In this document: positions 9,326 to 18,947 of the stretch, piece after piece
How the letters are laid out: every line of letters starts with the position of its first letter
How positions within the stretch are numbered: the stretch's first letter is position 1
From: an uncultured Gammaproteobacteria bacterium
Lineage (GTDB): Bacteria; Pseudomonadota; Gammaproteobacteria; Arenicellales; JAANXG01
Direction: 5' to 3'
Assembly (NCBI GenBank): GCA_947259395.1
Contig: CAMYMN010000001.1
Location: 85,554-149,553, forward strand
DNA: 64,000 bases
Program-made: the position numbers and the translations under genes
The notes under the pieces: generated by a model
The model's input: only the letters and a program-made list of their open reading frames with translations
What the model was told of the DNA's origin: nothing
The model's database searches: none

Positions 9326-9632
9326 TTTCCTAATCCGAAATGGGTTGCGACACATTGAGTCGAACTACCGTTGTCCTTGTGGAGAACTCGATCTGGTAAT
9401 GGAGGACGGGGAACATGTGGTTTTCGTAGAGGTGCGCTTTCGAAATAGTGACCGCTTCGGTGGAGCGCTAGCCAGTATCAATGCGCAAAAACAAAAAAAA
9501 TTGCGCGACTCCGCCGAACATTATCGCCAACGCCACAAACCGCTCAGCAACCGGCCCTGCCGCTTTGATGTCATATCTCTCACTGGTGACATCAACTCCG
9601 TGGATCCAGAGTGGATAAAAGATGCATTCTGA
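9288..9632 (+). CDS. yraN: YraN, UPF0102 endonuclease-fold protein
   Basis: Family of small proteins with a restriction-endonuclease-like core but no well-defined role. The core is clear: GQRAERKARDFL, CGELDLVMEDG, VVFVEVRFR and FGGALASINAQKQKKL, with the E-x-D and E-V-R residues of the presumed nuclease site, ending in PEWIKDAF. The start is uncertain. I chose the TTG at 9288 (LKRGQRAERKA), which overlaps lpoA by 38 bases; a TTG at 9195 or an ATG at 9201 would extend it but overlap lpoA by over 120 bases. About 115 residues, normal for the family. Confidence 0.88.
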   Translation: MKRGQRAERKARDFLIRNGLRHIESNYRCPCGELDLVMEDGEHVVFVEVRFRNSDRFGGALASINAQKQKKLRDSAEHYRQRHKPLSNRPCRFDVISLTGDINSVDPEWIKDAF

Positions 9633-9665
9633 TTGGCGATATGCTCTGCTGGAGCGAACTGATAA

Positions 9666-10279
<614 letters not shown>

Positions 10280-10280
<1 letters not shown>

Positions 10281-10864
10281 TGACACTCCGTATTTTTTCA
10301 TTGATAGCACTCGTTCTTATGTCCGTCGTTCTATTGACGTCTTGCGTCGCCACAATAGTCGGAACCACAGCAGTCACTGCGGTGGACGTTGCTCATGACC
10401 GGCGCACCGTCGGCTCATACATCGATGACGGCGCTATTGAAATCAAAATCAGAGAATTTGTAGTGCGTGATCCTGAGTTGCGAAAAAATGCACACATCAG
10501 TGTAACCAGCTTGAACGGCATCGTGTTGCTCACCGGCGAAGCGCCTACCATTGAGTTGCGCAATAAAGTGGAAGCCGCAGCCAAGAATGTGGGCGGCGTG
10601 CGCCAGATCGTTAATGAAATTCGCGTCGCGGGAAAAACGGCCTTATTCAGCCGTGCCAATGACACTTGGTTAACGAGCAAGGTCAAGGCGCGCCTGATTA
10701 AAGACACTGGGCTCGACGCTAATCGCGTGAAAGTAGTTTCTGAATATGGCAACGTGTACTTGCTGGGGGTTGTCACCCGGGCGGAGGGAACCGCGGCTAC
10801 CGATACGGTGCGCAAGGTCGGCGGTGTGGTGCGCGTCGTCAAGGTGTTCGAGTACACGGATTGA
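10280..10864 (+). CDS. dolP: DolP (YraP), outer-membrane BON-domain lipoprotein
   Basis: Outer-membrane lipoprotein with two BON domains that supports envelope integrity and BAM function. The signal peptide [22 protein letters not shown] ends in a lipobox with Cys22. Two BON modules follow, about residues 50-115 ([20 protein letters not shown]) and 125-190 ([20 protein letters not shown]). The ATG overlaps the diaA stop (TAATG). Length is typical at 194 residues. Confidence 0.93.
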
Positions 10865-11343
10865 GTTCGAGCGCTGCTAAAATCGTTGCTGATCCAGTTC
10901 AGCTGGAAAAAATGCTGAATTCGCTGGCCCGTCCGTTGGTATTTACTAACGGCTGCTTCGATATCCTTCACCGTGGACACGTTGCATACCTCGAACAAGC
11001 GGCGCGACTGGGAAGCAGCCTCGTTGTTGGTATCAACGACGACGCCTCAGTGCGGCGTCAGAACAAGGGCGGTGGCCGTCCAATTAACCCCCTTGCGGAC
11101 CGGGCGGCGGTGCTGGCGGCGCTCGCCAGCGTCGATCTCGTGGTCCCGTTTGGCGATGACACGCCGCTCGCGTTGATCATGACGCTGCAACCGGACCATC
11201 TGGTGAAAGGTGGAGACTGGTCCATGGATCAGATCGTCGGCGCACAGCAAGTACGGGAACGCGGTGGACAGGTGCACGCGATACCGATTCGCTACCAACG
11301 CTCCACCACCGATCTAATAAGGCGTATTCGCGGCGATGCCTGA
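10861..11343 (+). CDS. rfaE2: D-glycero-beta-D-manno-heptose 1-phosphate adenylyltransferase (single-domain)
   Basis: Nucleotidyltransferase that makes ADP-heptose for the LPS inner core. It corresponds to the C-terminal domain of HldE; the kinase domain is absent here and must be encoded elsewhere. The signature [20 protein letters not shown] near residue 28 includes the HxGH nucleotide site, and [15 protein letters not shown] near 118 is also conserved. The TTG start overlaps the dolP stop (TTGA), and the stop overlaps the next gene by 8 bases, so it is translationally coupled in both directions. 160 residues. Confidence 0.92.
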   Translation: MSSSAAKIVADPVQLEKMLNSLARPLVFTNGCFDILHRGHVAYLEQAARLGSSLVVGINDDASVRRQNKGGGRPINPLADRAAVLAALASVDLVVPFGDDTPLALIMTLQPDHLVKGGDWSMDQIVGAQQVRERGGQVHAIPIRYQRSTTDLIRRIRGDA

Positions 11344-12766
11344 GTTACCCGCTTCTTTCGTCAGCCAGGCGCGGGCGGTTGTTGGCGATCCTCAGGTGCT
11401 GAGTGATCCCGCCGACACCTGGACCTACGGGTACGACAATTCACGCAAACATCAGGCCCCGGACCTGGTGGTGTTCGCGACATCCCATGACCATGTCGTC
11501 AAACTGGTTCGCCTGTGCAACGAGTTCAACGTGCCGATCGTGGCGCGCGGCAGAGGCACCGGCACCACCGGAGGCTGTATACCGTCACAACACGGTTTGG
11601 TGTTGTCGCTGGAGCGCATGGACAGGATCGTACACATGGATGCCGCCAACCGTGCAATCACCGTGGAACCGGGGGTGCTCAATCAGCAGGTGCAGGAATG
11701 CGCAGGCGAGCATGGCTTCTTCTGGCCACCGGACCCCAGTAGCGGCGCTTTTTGCACCATTGGCGGCAATCTGGCATTCAATGGCGCGGGGCCAAGAGCG
11801 GTGAAATACGGCACGCCTCGCGAGAATATTCTCGGTCTCAAGGGGGTGACCGGCGCCGGTGCCGAGATCCGCACCGGCGTGCACACTACCAAGGGCGTGG
11901 TAGGTTACGATCTCACCCGACTGATCGTCGGGTCGGAGGGCACACTGGCGATTATCACCGAAGCCACGCTCAAGTTGACGCCGCTTGCGGAGGCTAAACT
12001 TACCCTGCAGGCAATTTATCATGACATCGACGGCGCCGTGCAGGCGGTGGTACGGCTGATGAGCCAACCGATCACGCCGTGCGCGTTGGAGTTTATCGAC
12101 GGCCACGCGATTGACGTCATTCGCGATTATTCCAGCGCATTCCTCCCCGACAACGCCGGCGCCATGTTGATCATCGAGATCGACGGACCCGCGGCCGCCA
12201 TGGATGCTGCAGTGCGAACGATGTCGAACGCCGCCAGTGGCGACGGATTGCTATCATTGAGAACCGCACAGAGCGAACAGGAAGTCAGCGCCTTATGGGA
12301 GACCAGGAAAGCCCTGTCGCCTGCCTTGCGCAACATTGCGCCTAACAAATTGAACGAGGACGTTGTGGTGCCAGTTTCGAATATTCCTGCATTGATATCG
12401 GGACTCGATGAACTGAGCAGCAAGTTTGGTATTCCGATCGTGAACTTCGGGCATGCCGGTAACGGCAATATCCATGTGAATCTGTTATACGACACCCAGG
12501 ACCCGGACCAAGAACGGAACGCTCGCCCGTGTCTGGACCGGGTATTTGATCTGGTCGTTAGCCTGAACGGGACGTTATCCGGGGAACACGGCGTGGGGCA
12601 AGAAAAACGCGACTACATCAACAAAGAAATCGACCCGGTCACTCTGGACTTAATGCGGCGGATCAAACGCGAGTTCGATCCCAACGGACTGCTGAACCCT
12701 GACAAAATATTCCCACACACCCATCAACCCGCATATTGCACCAGTCGGCCACCGGCCTTGACGTAA
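11336..12766 (+). CDS. FAD-linked 2-hydroxyacid oxidase (GlcD / D-lactate dehydrogenase family)
   Basis: Flavoprotein that oxidises a 2-hydroxyacid such as D-lactate or glycolate. The PCMH-type FAD domain fills about residues 35-215: [19 protein letters not shown], then [20 protein letters not shown] and [24 protein letters not shown]-oxidase C domain follows, ending in the conserved [15 protein letters not shown] and [15 protein letters not shown]. There is no Fe-S domain in the chain and no GlcE/GlcF partners nearby, so it may act alone. Substrate cannot be read from sequence. It is the last gene of the lpoA run, overlapping rfaE2 by 8 bases. No clear terminator was seen in the 225-base gap that follows. 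Confidence 0.88.
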   Translation: MPELPASFVSQARAVVGDPQVLSDPADTWTYGYDNSRKHQAPDLVVFATSHDHVVKLVRLCNEFNVPIVARGRGTGTTGGCIPSQHGLVLSLERMDRIVHMDAANRAITVEPGVLNQQVQECAGEHGFFWPPDPSSGAFCTIGGNLAFNGAGPRAVKYGTPRENILGLKGVTGAGAEIRTGVHTTKGVVGYDLTRLIVGSEGTLAIITEATLKLTPLAEAKLTLQAIYHDIDGAVQAVVRLMSQPITPCALEFIDGHAIDVIRDYSSAFLPDNAGAMLIIEIDGPAAAMDAAVRTMSNAASGDGLLSLRTAQSEQEVSALWETRKALSPALRNIAPNKLNEDVVVPVSNIPALISGLDELSSKFGIPIVNFGHAGNGNIHVNLLYDTQDPDQERNARPCLDRVFDLVVSLNGTLSGEHGVGQEKRDYINKEIDPVTLDLMRRIKREFDPNGLLNPDKIFPHTHQPAYCTSRPPALT

Positions 12767-12991
12767 ATGATTTAAAAACGATTTGTGTATATTGAATCTA
12801 GCCCACTCGAACCAGGTACGTTTTGTATACGGCCGATGTCCTATCCGGGCTCTGGCTGGTCCAGGCACGCCTGAACTTGGACTTCACTCAAGCCATAGCT
12901 ACGGCTATGACTTTCGTTCCAGCCCGGCGTTCAGTCGCCCCTGTCCTGCGCCAGCTTCCCGGATACTGATGCAATATACCGGTTAACCCCC

Positions 12992-14200
12992 TCATTCCTC
13001 GGAGCGGTAATACGCCTCGATTACCTTACGCGCCACAAATGCCGATTTCACGGTCCAGCGTTCTTCGTTGACGGTCAGCGACGCATACGCGATCTTGCGC
13101 TCATTCAGGCTAGCGTATCCGACAAACCAGTCATTTTTGCCTTTCGGTGAGGAACCGGTCAAAGACCCAGTCTTACCACCCACTTCGATGTTCTTGAATT
13201 CGCCGCGAAAAAACCCCCGGAAACCGTTGCGCGCCGATCCCCGTTGTACCGTCTCACGCATCAGTCGCCTAAGCTTGCGTGCGGACTCGGGACTAATCGA
13301 GGGTGGCAATGTGCGGACTTCGTGAGTGTAAAGCGGCAATCCGAATTCATCGGTGACCACCTTAACGATGTGCGGTCGCACCATGATGCCGTTGTTGACC
13401 GCGGCGCTCGCCAACATCGCGCCATGCCAAGGGCTCAGTGTATTGGAGCGGGTGAATCCGGAGGCTACCTCGGCGAGCGCCCACTCATCATCAGGAGACA
13501 ACGACATCGTGCTGGGTTGAATGACTAGATCACTGTCAAACTCCTGATTAAATCCAAAGCGCTCCGCGTAGTTGTGTAAGGTCTGGGCACCTAATTGGAA
13601 CACACCAATGCGTGCGAATACTGGATTGACCGATTCAGCGAACGCCTTGACCAGGGTGGGACGCCGTGTCCATTTATTGTCGCGGTGCCGAAAAACCTGC
13701 CGTTTGTACAGACTGGAACGCTTACCGTTGAACGGCAGGACCGTATCCGGCTCTACTTTCCCTTGGTCCAGCGCCGCCGCCGCGGTGACAATCTTGAATA
13801 TGGAAGCCGCCGGATAGTTGCTACGCAAGGCGAGATTGCCAAGCCCGCTGCGTTTCTTGTCCCAACTGAACAACGCGATCACTTCTCCGGTGGTGGGGTC
13901 CAGGGCGACGAACGCAGCGTAGTCCGGGCGGTAACGGCGGTAGAGTCGGTCCAAAACCGCCTGGATATCGTTATCGAACGTGTATTCAAGGCGCCCCTGA
14001 TAATCTTGATGACGGCCGGGCAAGTTGAGTTGATCGGGATATTGGTTGCGCCTGGCATAGTCGGTTAGCGCTTTGGCGATGACCAACTGGTCGATACCGA
14101 ATAGATCCGACCGATTAAAACGAACTGCGGCGAGTTCGATGGGGAGGATCGACAGGTAAGTAAACAGAGCACCCGCAAATAATCCGAGATACCGAGGCAT
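12992..14200 (-). CDS. Penicillin-binding transpeptidase-domain protein (minimal class B-like PBP)
   Basis: Membrane-anchored serine transpeptidase. I start at the ATG of 14200, giving MPRYLGLFAGALFTYLSILP as signal anchor; an upstream start at 14251 would overlap the neighbouring gene and add a polar extension. The 402-residue protein carries AASIFK (SxxK), SVN in AESVNPVF, and GGKTGSLTG. The region before the transpeptidase domain is only about 110 residues, so the usual class B pedestal is reduced. The downstream feature GSSPKGKNDWFVGYA is typical of the domain. It may be a DacB/PbpA-like accessory cross-linker or a beta-lactam-binding sensor; substrate unknown. It is 10 bases downstream of the macro-domain gene, likely co-transcribed. 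Confidence 0.85.
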   Translation of the reverse strand: MPRYLGLFAGALFTYLSILPIELAAVRFNRSDLFGIDQLVIAKALTDYARRNQYPDQLNLPGRHQDYQGRLEYTFDNDIQAVLDRLYRRYRPDYAAFVALDPTTGEVIALFSWDKKRSGLGNLALRSNYPAASIFKIVTAAAALDQGKVEPDTVLPFNGKRSSLYKRQVFRHRDNKWTRRPTLVKAFAESVNPVFARIGVFQLGAQTLHNYAERFGFNQEFDSDLVIQPSTMSLSPDDEWALAEVASGFTRSNTLSPWHGAMLASAAVNNGIMVRPHIVKVVTDEFGLPLYTHEVRTLPPSISPESARKLRRLMRETVQRGSARNGFRGFFRGEFKNIEVGGKTGSLTGSSPKGKNDWFVGYASLNERKIAYASLTVNEERWTVKSAFVARKVIEAYYRSEE

Positions 14201-14210
14201 TTTTAGTTGA

Positions 14211-14705
14211 TCACTCCGTGTCGAGCAGCGCGAGATACACCGCTTTGTCATCTTCGGTAAAACAACAGACTATGATTTCATCGAGGCGATCATCGTAGCG
14301 GCGTATAACGGTTAACGCAATCCTGGCTGCTTCTTGTTTGGGATAACCATAAACACCAGTGCTAATCCCGGGGAAGGCAATTGAGCGAATACCATGATCC
14401 AATGCAGTATCCAACGATTGCGTGTAACAGGATTCTAGCAAATCCGCTTCCCCCTGATCACCACCCCGCCATACTGGACCGACAGTGTGAATCACCCACT
14501 TGGCTGGTAATTCGAATCCGGGGGTAATACGGGCTTCGCCGGTGGGGCAACCACCAATTTTCTTGCACGCTGTAAGCAAATCGGGACCCGCTGCGCGATG
14601 GATCGCACCATCCACCCCGCCGCCGCCCAATAAAGTGGTGTTAGCGGCATTGACGATGGCGTCGACGTGAAGATTGGTAATGTCCCCTTGCACTACCCTA
14701 ATCAT
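14211..14705 (-). CDS. Macro-domain protein (YmdB-like ADP-ribose hydrolase)
   Basis: Single macro domain of 164 residues. Such proteins remove ADP-ribose from proteins or deacetylate O-acetyl-ADP-ribose. Hallmarks: [20 protein letters not shown] at the N-terminus, [15 protein letters not shown] with the substrate-loop Gly-Gly-Val-Asp, [25 protein letters not shown], and the phosphate loop [12 protein letters not shown]. All residues expected for an active YmdB/MacroD-type hydrolase are present. The gene precedes the PBP gene on the same strand. Confidence 0.93.
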   Translation of the reverse strand: MIRVVQGDITNLHVDAIVNAANTTLLGGGGVDGAIHRAAGPDLLTACKKIGGCPTGEARITPGFELPAKWVIHTVGPVWRGGDQGEADLLESCYTQSLDTALDHGIRSIAFPGISTGVYGYPKQEAARIALTVIRRYDDRLDEIIVCCFTEDDKAVYLALLDTE

Positions 14706-14922
14706 GGGCCACTATTTAAACGTAACTCGATGATAAAGTGAACCGCATTCCTAAGTTATCTTGTTACTGCCTGCCACCCCGCCTATTGCACCAGGGCGCC
14801 CCGCCCCTTTTCTTGCCAAGCGACGTGAAAAATCGAATATGCGAATTCATGGAAGCGACGCGGCGGGACTGTTCTTTGCAGATCATGAATAGAGGTGGAA
14901 CTGACTGGTTCTCGCACACCTG

Positions 14923-15052
14923 CGCTTGTGCTGGTGTCGTTGCAGTGCTTGATTTTCGCTCAACAGAAAAAACGGCGTCGGTGTCACAGACTCTGACCCC
15001 GTTTTTTCATCGCTCCACAGCGACGCTTGTGCTGGTGTAGTGGCAGTGCTTG
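14923..15052. repeat. Direct repeat pair (2 x 29 bp) flanking a hairpin
   Basis: Two copies, 14923-14951 and 15024-15052, match at 27 of 29 positions and share the core CGCTTGTGCTGGTGT. They bracket a 41-base hairpin. This could be a small REP- or MITE-like unit, or a local duplication. No transposase is present in the window. Confidence 0.55.
14967..15007. terminator. Bidirectional terminator-like hairpin
   Basis: An A6 tract and CGG at the left pair with CCG-like bases and a T6 tract at the right (AAAAAACGG ... CCCGTTTTTT), with further internal GTC/GAC pairing. It would work as a rho-independent terminator in either direction, although both flanking genes point away from it. The internal GACTCTGACCCC string is one I associate with short repeated elements in gammaproteobacteria, which would be an alternative explanation. 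Confidence 0.45.
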
Positions 15053-15153
15053 TCCCCGCGCAGCAGGGGGTCAGCCGCCGAGTCCAATCACCATCATCCG
15101 GAATCCTGGGTACAATATGCGGTTAAAGGTTCTCACCTGCTATACTCAATTCG

Positions 15154-15696
15154 ATGCAATCTCAAACTGCGAACAAGAACAAAATCCGCTTGCTCGTGTG
15201 TGCGCTGAATTGTTTATTGTGCGGCACAACTATTGCGCAAACGGCGCCCGACCAACCTGTTACGCCAGCCGATCTGGTCCTGCATTACCTGCAACAGGAC
15301 ATGTTCTTGCGCCCCGGTAACGGATTCCAACGGGTACACATCGGCCAAACGTTTGATCAAGCCGCGAAGGTGTGGGGTAAACCAAAGACCGCGAAACGTG
15401 GGCGTGTGGACAAGATCAACCAATGGGTCTATGAGGCCGGTGACGGCACCGTATTGATTCTAAACGGAAAACAGGCAATTAATTCGATTACCGTAGCGGG
15501 CGCATCGAGCTCGCTATATCAGTCCACACAAGGGGCGCGCTTCGGTATGACACCCAGCGAGGTCGCCCGGCTTTACCCGGGACTTCCACCTCGAGGCAAG
15601 GTAAAACAGCTTTCCTATCCGCGTCTCGGTATTGCTTTTAGCTTCGCCAACGGCACCTTGGCCGCGATGCAGGTATTTGCACCCAGCAACCCCTAA
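15154..15696 (+). CDS. Secreted protein of unknown function
   Basis: I do not recognise this 180-residue protein. The N-terminus has a signal peptide (IRLLVCALNCLLCGTTIAQ, likely cleaved after residue 29). The mature part is mixed alpha/beta, with the segment VHIGQTFDQAAKVWGKPK (about 62-79) and again GARFGMTPSEVARLYPGLPP (about 129-148), each followed by a short beta-rich stretch. These two segments resemble each other, as in two-repeat periplasmic domains of the SmpA/BamE type, where a helix-containing TxxEVxxxLGxP unit repeats. That comparison is an inference. It stands alone between convergent and divergent neighbours. Confidence 0.75.
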   Translation: MQSQTANKNKIRLLVCALNCLLCGTTIAQTAPDQPVTPADLVLHYLQQDMFLRPGNGFQRVHIGQTFDQAAKVWGKPKTAKRGRVDKINQWVYEAGDGTVLILNGKQAINSITVAGASSSLYQSTQGARFGMTPSEVARLYPGLPPRGKVKQLSYPRLGIAFSFANGTLAAMQVFAPSNP

Positions 15697-15812
15697 CGCG
15701 CCACTTTAGCAACAGCAACACAAACCGGTGCACAACATCGCGAAACCCGGGTCCGAGTGCGATTCACACCCCATATTTCCGTCATTGCTAAAAATACGGG
15801 AAAACATGCAGT

Positions 15813-18800
15813 TCAACCAGAAGCCGGCGACACGGCCCTGACATCGGTGCGCCGTAGTTGGTGAAACAATAGATACACGGCCGGAACCATCCCCAGGCTG
15901 ACAATCATCGCAAATGACAATCCAGCGACGATCGTCACCGCCAGCGGTTGTAGCATTTCCGCACCTTCACCGAGTCCCAACGCCAAAGGCGACATCCCTA
16001 CTACCGTGGTCAAGGTGGTCATAAGAATTGGACGCAGGCGCAGCCGCGCGGCATGTGCAATTGCGTCATGTAGCTGTTCGCCGCGCTCCCGCAGTATCTC
16101 GATATACTCCACCAGCACAATCGAGTTGTTGACAACAATACCGGCAAGCATAATCAAGCCTAGCCAGACCGGCATCGATAACGGCAGGTCGGTGACGGTC
16201 AGTCCTATCACCACTCCAATCACGGTGAAGGGTACACACAATAGGATCACGAGCGGATTGCGCAGTGATTCGTACTGCACCGCCAACACGACGAACACCA
16301 GGAACAGGGCCAGCGACAATACAACATTCGCGATCCCCTGCCCTTTTTGTAGCGATTCCTCTGCGCCGCCGAAATACATTGTATAGCCCGACGGAAGATC
16401 TAATTTACTCATCTCACCGCGCACTGCTGCGATCACCTGTCCCAAGGTGTAATTTGACTTCGGAGCGGCGGTTACTTCGATGATGCGGTTTTGGTTATCC
16501 CGATGCAGCTCCAGCGGCGCCGGCACCAGCAGTACTTCCGCCACGTCACCGAGGTATATCGCCGGCCGCTCCTCAGTGGCCGGAAATAGCAACACCGAGT
16601 CTAAATCTTTGGGATGATCGAACTGCGTGCGCGGCAAGCGCACTAATATCGGATACGCGCGATCGCCGTCGAGAAAATCGCTGGCCACCACACCTTGCAA
16701 AGCAATGCGTACTTGGTTCCCCACTTGCGATACATCGACACCGAGGTCCGCCGCACGTTCCCTGTCCACGGTAATGGCAAACTCCTGCCGCACCTCCTCA
16801 GCGGTGTGTTCGATATTCTTCAGTCCCGGAATCGCTCCGAGACTGGAGGCAATCTGATCGGCGAGCCGATTGAGAACGCTGAGCCCCGGTCCCTGGATAC
16901 GCACGCTGATTTCCTGTTCCGAACGCCCGAATCGCAGACCGCGAATGCTTCGCGCCCGGGATCGTATCTTGATGCCGGCGATCTCGGCGTTGTCAAACGC
17001 GTTGTTGAAGCGGCGCACCCATTCGCGGCTACTCAACGGGCGATCAGAACGCGTTACAAGCTGCACTTTTAGCGTCGTGCGGTTCGACACCTGCCGCTCA
17101 GTACGGCCAAAGATATAGCCACCCACGACGGTAAATACCGTTTCCACGTGCCCCTGACCCCAGACCAGTTGCTCGATGCGTCTGACTTTGTCGTCCATGT
17201 CGTTGACCGACCGGCTCGGATCAACGGTCACGTCGATTCTGACCCGTCCGTCATCCAGCCTTGGCAGGAACTCTCTATTGTCGGACGTGAAAACCGGCAC
17301 GGCCAAAACCAGCGCCAGTATTGCCACCGCCAACAACAACCAATAGCGGTGTTTAGCCAGTATCCACACGACGAATGCGCTATAGCCGCTGCTTAACCGG
17401 TTCATGATCCTGTCGACGACATGACGAAATCGCCCGATCTCGGAACGGCCGATGCGTGCCGCTAAACTGGGCACTAAGGTCAAAGCGACCACCATGGAAG
17501 CCAGAATTGCCGCGGAAATCGTAAAGATCAATTCGCGAAATAACAAGGCGACCAATCCACCGATGAACAAGAATGGCAACACCGCCGCCAGATTAGTCGA
17601 AGTCGAAGCAACAATAGCGCTGGTGACTTCCGCCGCCGCATTGCGTCCAGCCTCAAGCGGTTGTTCTCCTTGCTGTTGATGGCGGGTCATGTTTTCCAAC
17701 ATCACGATCGTATTATCCACCAACAACCCGACTCCCAACGCCAGTCCACCCAGGGTCATGATGTTAAGCGTCAAACCGCCGGCGCCCATGATTGCAAATG
17801 TAACCATAATGGAAATGGGAATCGCGGTGCCGATGATCAATGTGCGGCGTAGGCTACCGAGAAACAGGTACACGACGATCATCGCCAGTAACGCACCCAT
17901 TACCGCCGCATAGGTCGCATTGCGCAATGCATTACGCACATAGGTGGATTGGTCCGCTACGATGTCAATGTGAATGTCCTCCGGGATCAACTGGTTGGCG
18001 CGTAACCAGTTCATTCGCGCCTTCACGACGTCGGCGACATTGACGGTGTTGGCATCGGGTTGCTTTTGCACTGAAATTTTCACGCCGGGCACGCCGTTCA
18101 ATCGCACCCGCAAGCGATTATCCTCATGGGCATCAATAACTTGAGCCACTTCGCCGAGCGGCACCTGTTCGTCCGCACGTGTCCTGATCGGTAGTTGTCT
18201 CAATTGCTCCAGACTTACCACGCGTCCCGCGGTGCGGCTGCCAAACTCCAGTGTCGGCAATATCAATCGCCCGCTCGGTTGATCTACGTTGCCACGGTCT
18301 ATGGCGCTGACGACATCATTGATGGTCAACCCGAGTCCGGCGAGGCGATGTTGATCCGGCACTACATGGATCTCACGTACCAGGCCACCACCCACCTCGA
18401 CCGCTGCCACCCCCGGCAAATTCAGGAAAAACTTCGCAAACACATCGTCGCCCCAGGTACGCAGCGCCACCGGATCGCGTTGGGTGGAACTGAGCACATA
18501 TTCCGCGATCGGTATCTGACTGGGGTCGAGCTTGTATATGATTGGCGGATCTATGGTATCGGGCAGGAACCGTTTGGCACGATCCAAACGCGTGCTCGCG
18601 TCCCGCAACGCGATATCGATATCCTTACCATAAGGGAATGACAGACTCACGGTGCTCGTGCCCTCAATGGTTTTGGACTCCACATGAATCGCATCTTCGG
18701 TTATAGCAAGTTGCTCTTCGAGTTGCCGGGTCACCTGATCCTCCATGACCTTGGCCGATACACCGGCGTCGATGATCCGCACCCTGATTTGTGGATAAAT

Positions 18801-18947
18801 GAGCTTCGGCAGCAAATCCACCGCTAATCGATCCAACACCGACAGGCCGAGGACCACGACCGCCAGTGCGATCATGATGGTCCCCACTGGATGGCGAATC
18901 GACCATACCGCAAGGCCACCTGTGCGTAACTTGGATTTACCCGCCAT
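15813..18947 (-). CDS. RND efflux transporter permease subunit (HAE1-type)
   Basis: Inner-membrane proton-driven exporter, 1044 residues with the standard 12-helix, two-porter-domain layout. TM1 is at about residues 18-40 (HPVGTIMIALAVVVLGLSVL) and a GMSPLALGLGEGAEM-type motif occurs near the C-terminus. In TM4 the AcrB Asp-Asp pair appears as VDN (GLLVDNTIVMLEN), and in TM10 the position of the AcrB coupling Lys reads Asn (VVNNSIVLVEY). This resembles SwrC-like transporters more than AcrB itself. It overlaps its adaptor gene by 11 bases. No outer-membrane TolC-type channel is encoded nearby. Substrate unknown. Confidence 0.92.
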   Translation of the reverse strand: MAGKSKLRTGGLAVWSIRHPVGTIMIALAVVVLGLSVLDRLAVDLLPKLIYPQIRVRIIDAGVSAKVMEDQVTRQLEEQLAITEDAIHVESKTIEGTSTVSLSFPYGKDIDIALRDASTRLDRAKRFLPDTIDPPIIYKLDPSQIPIAEYVLSSTQRDPVALRTWGDDVFAKFFLNLPGVAAVEVGGGLVREIHVVPDQHRLAGLGLTINDVVSAIDRGNVDQPSGRLILPTLEFGSRTAGRVVSLEQLRQLPIRTRADEQVPLGEVAQVIDAHEDNRLRVRLNGVPGVKISVQKQPDANTVNVADVVKARMNWLRANQLIPEDIHIDIVADQSTYVRNALRNATYAAVMGALLAMIVVYLFLGSLRRTLIIGTAIPISIMVTFAIMGAGGLTLNIMTLGGLALGVGLLVDNTIVMLENMTRHQQQGEQPLEAGRNAAAEVTSAIVASTSTNLAAVLPFLFIGGLVALLFRELIFTISAAILASMVVALTLVPSLAARIGRSEIGRFRHVVDRIMNRLSSGYSAFVVWILAKHRYWLLLAVAILALVLAVPVFTSDNREFLPRLDDGRVRIDVTVDPSRSVNDMDDKVRRIEQLVWGQGHVETVFTVVGGYIFGRTERQVSNRTTLKVQLVTRSDRPLSSREWVRRFNNAFDNAEIAGIKIRSRARSIRGLRFGRSEQEISVRIQGPGLSVLNRLADQIASSLGAIPGLKNIEHTAEEVRQEFAITVDRERAADLGVDVSQVGNQVRIALQGVVASDFLDGDRAYPILVRLPRTQFDHPKDLDSVLLFPATEERPAIYLGDVAEVLLVPAPLELHRDNQNRIIEVTAAPKSNYTLGQVIAAVRGEMSKLDLPSGYTMYFGGAEESLQKGQGIANVVLSLALFLVFVVLAVQYESLRNPLVILLCVPFTVIGVVIGLTVTDLPLSMPVWLGLIMLAGIVVNNSIVLVEYIEILRERGEQLHDAIAHAARLRLRPILMTTLTTVVGMSPLALGLGEGAEMLQPLAVTIVAGLSFAMIVSLGMVPAVYLLFHQLRRTDVRAVSPASG

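Larger units (their letters stand above)
14706..15153. other. Intergenic region with repeat pair and hairpin
   Basis: 448 bases between the divergent macro-domain and secreted-protein genes. Short frames here have no family character. The region contains two near-identical 29-base direct repeats (14923-14951 and 15024-15052) on either side of an A/T-flanked hairpin (14967-15007), listed separately. A TATACT -10-like element at about 15139-15144 could serve the downstream gene at 15154, but I found no convincing -35. Confidence 0.5.

Noticed and set aside
12885..12910. Small hairpin CATAGC-TACG-GCTATG downstream of the FAD oxidase
   Set aside because: Six pairs only and no T-tract, so I do not call a terminator.
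14738..15040. 100-codon plus-strand frame in the macro-domain spacer
   Set aside because: It runs through the repeat pair and hairpin and its translation has no protein-like pattern.
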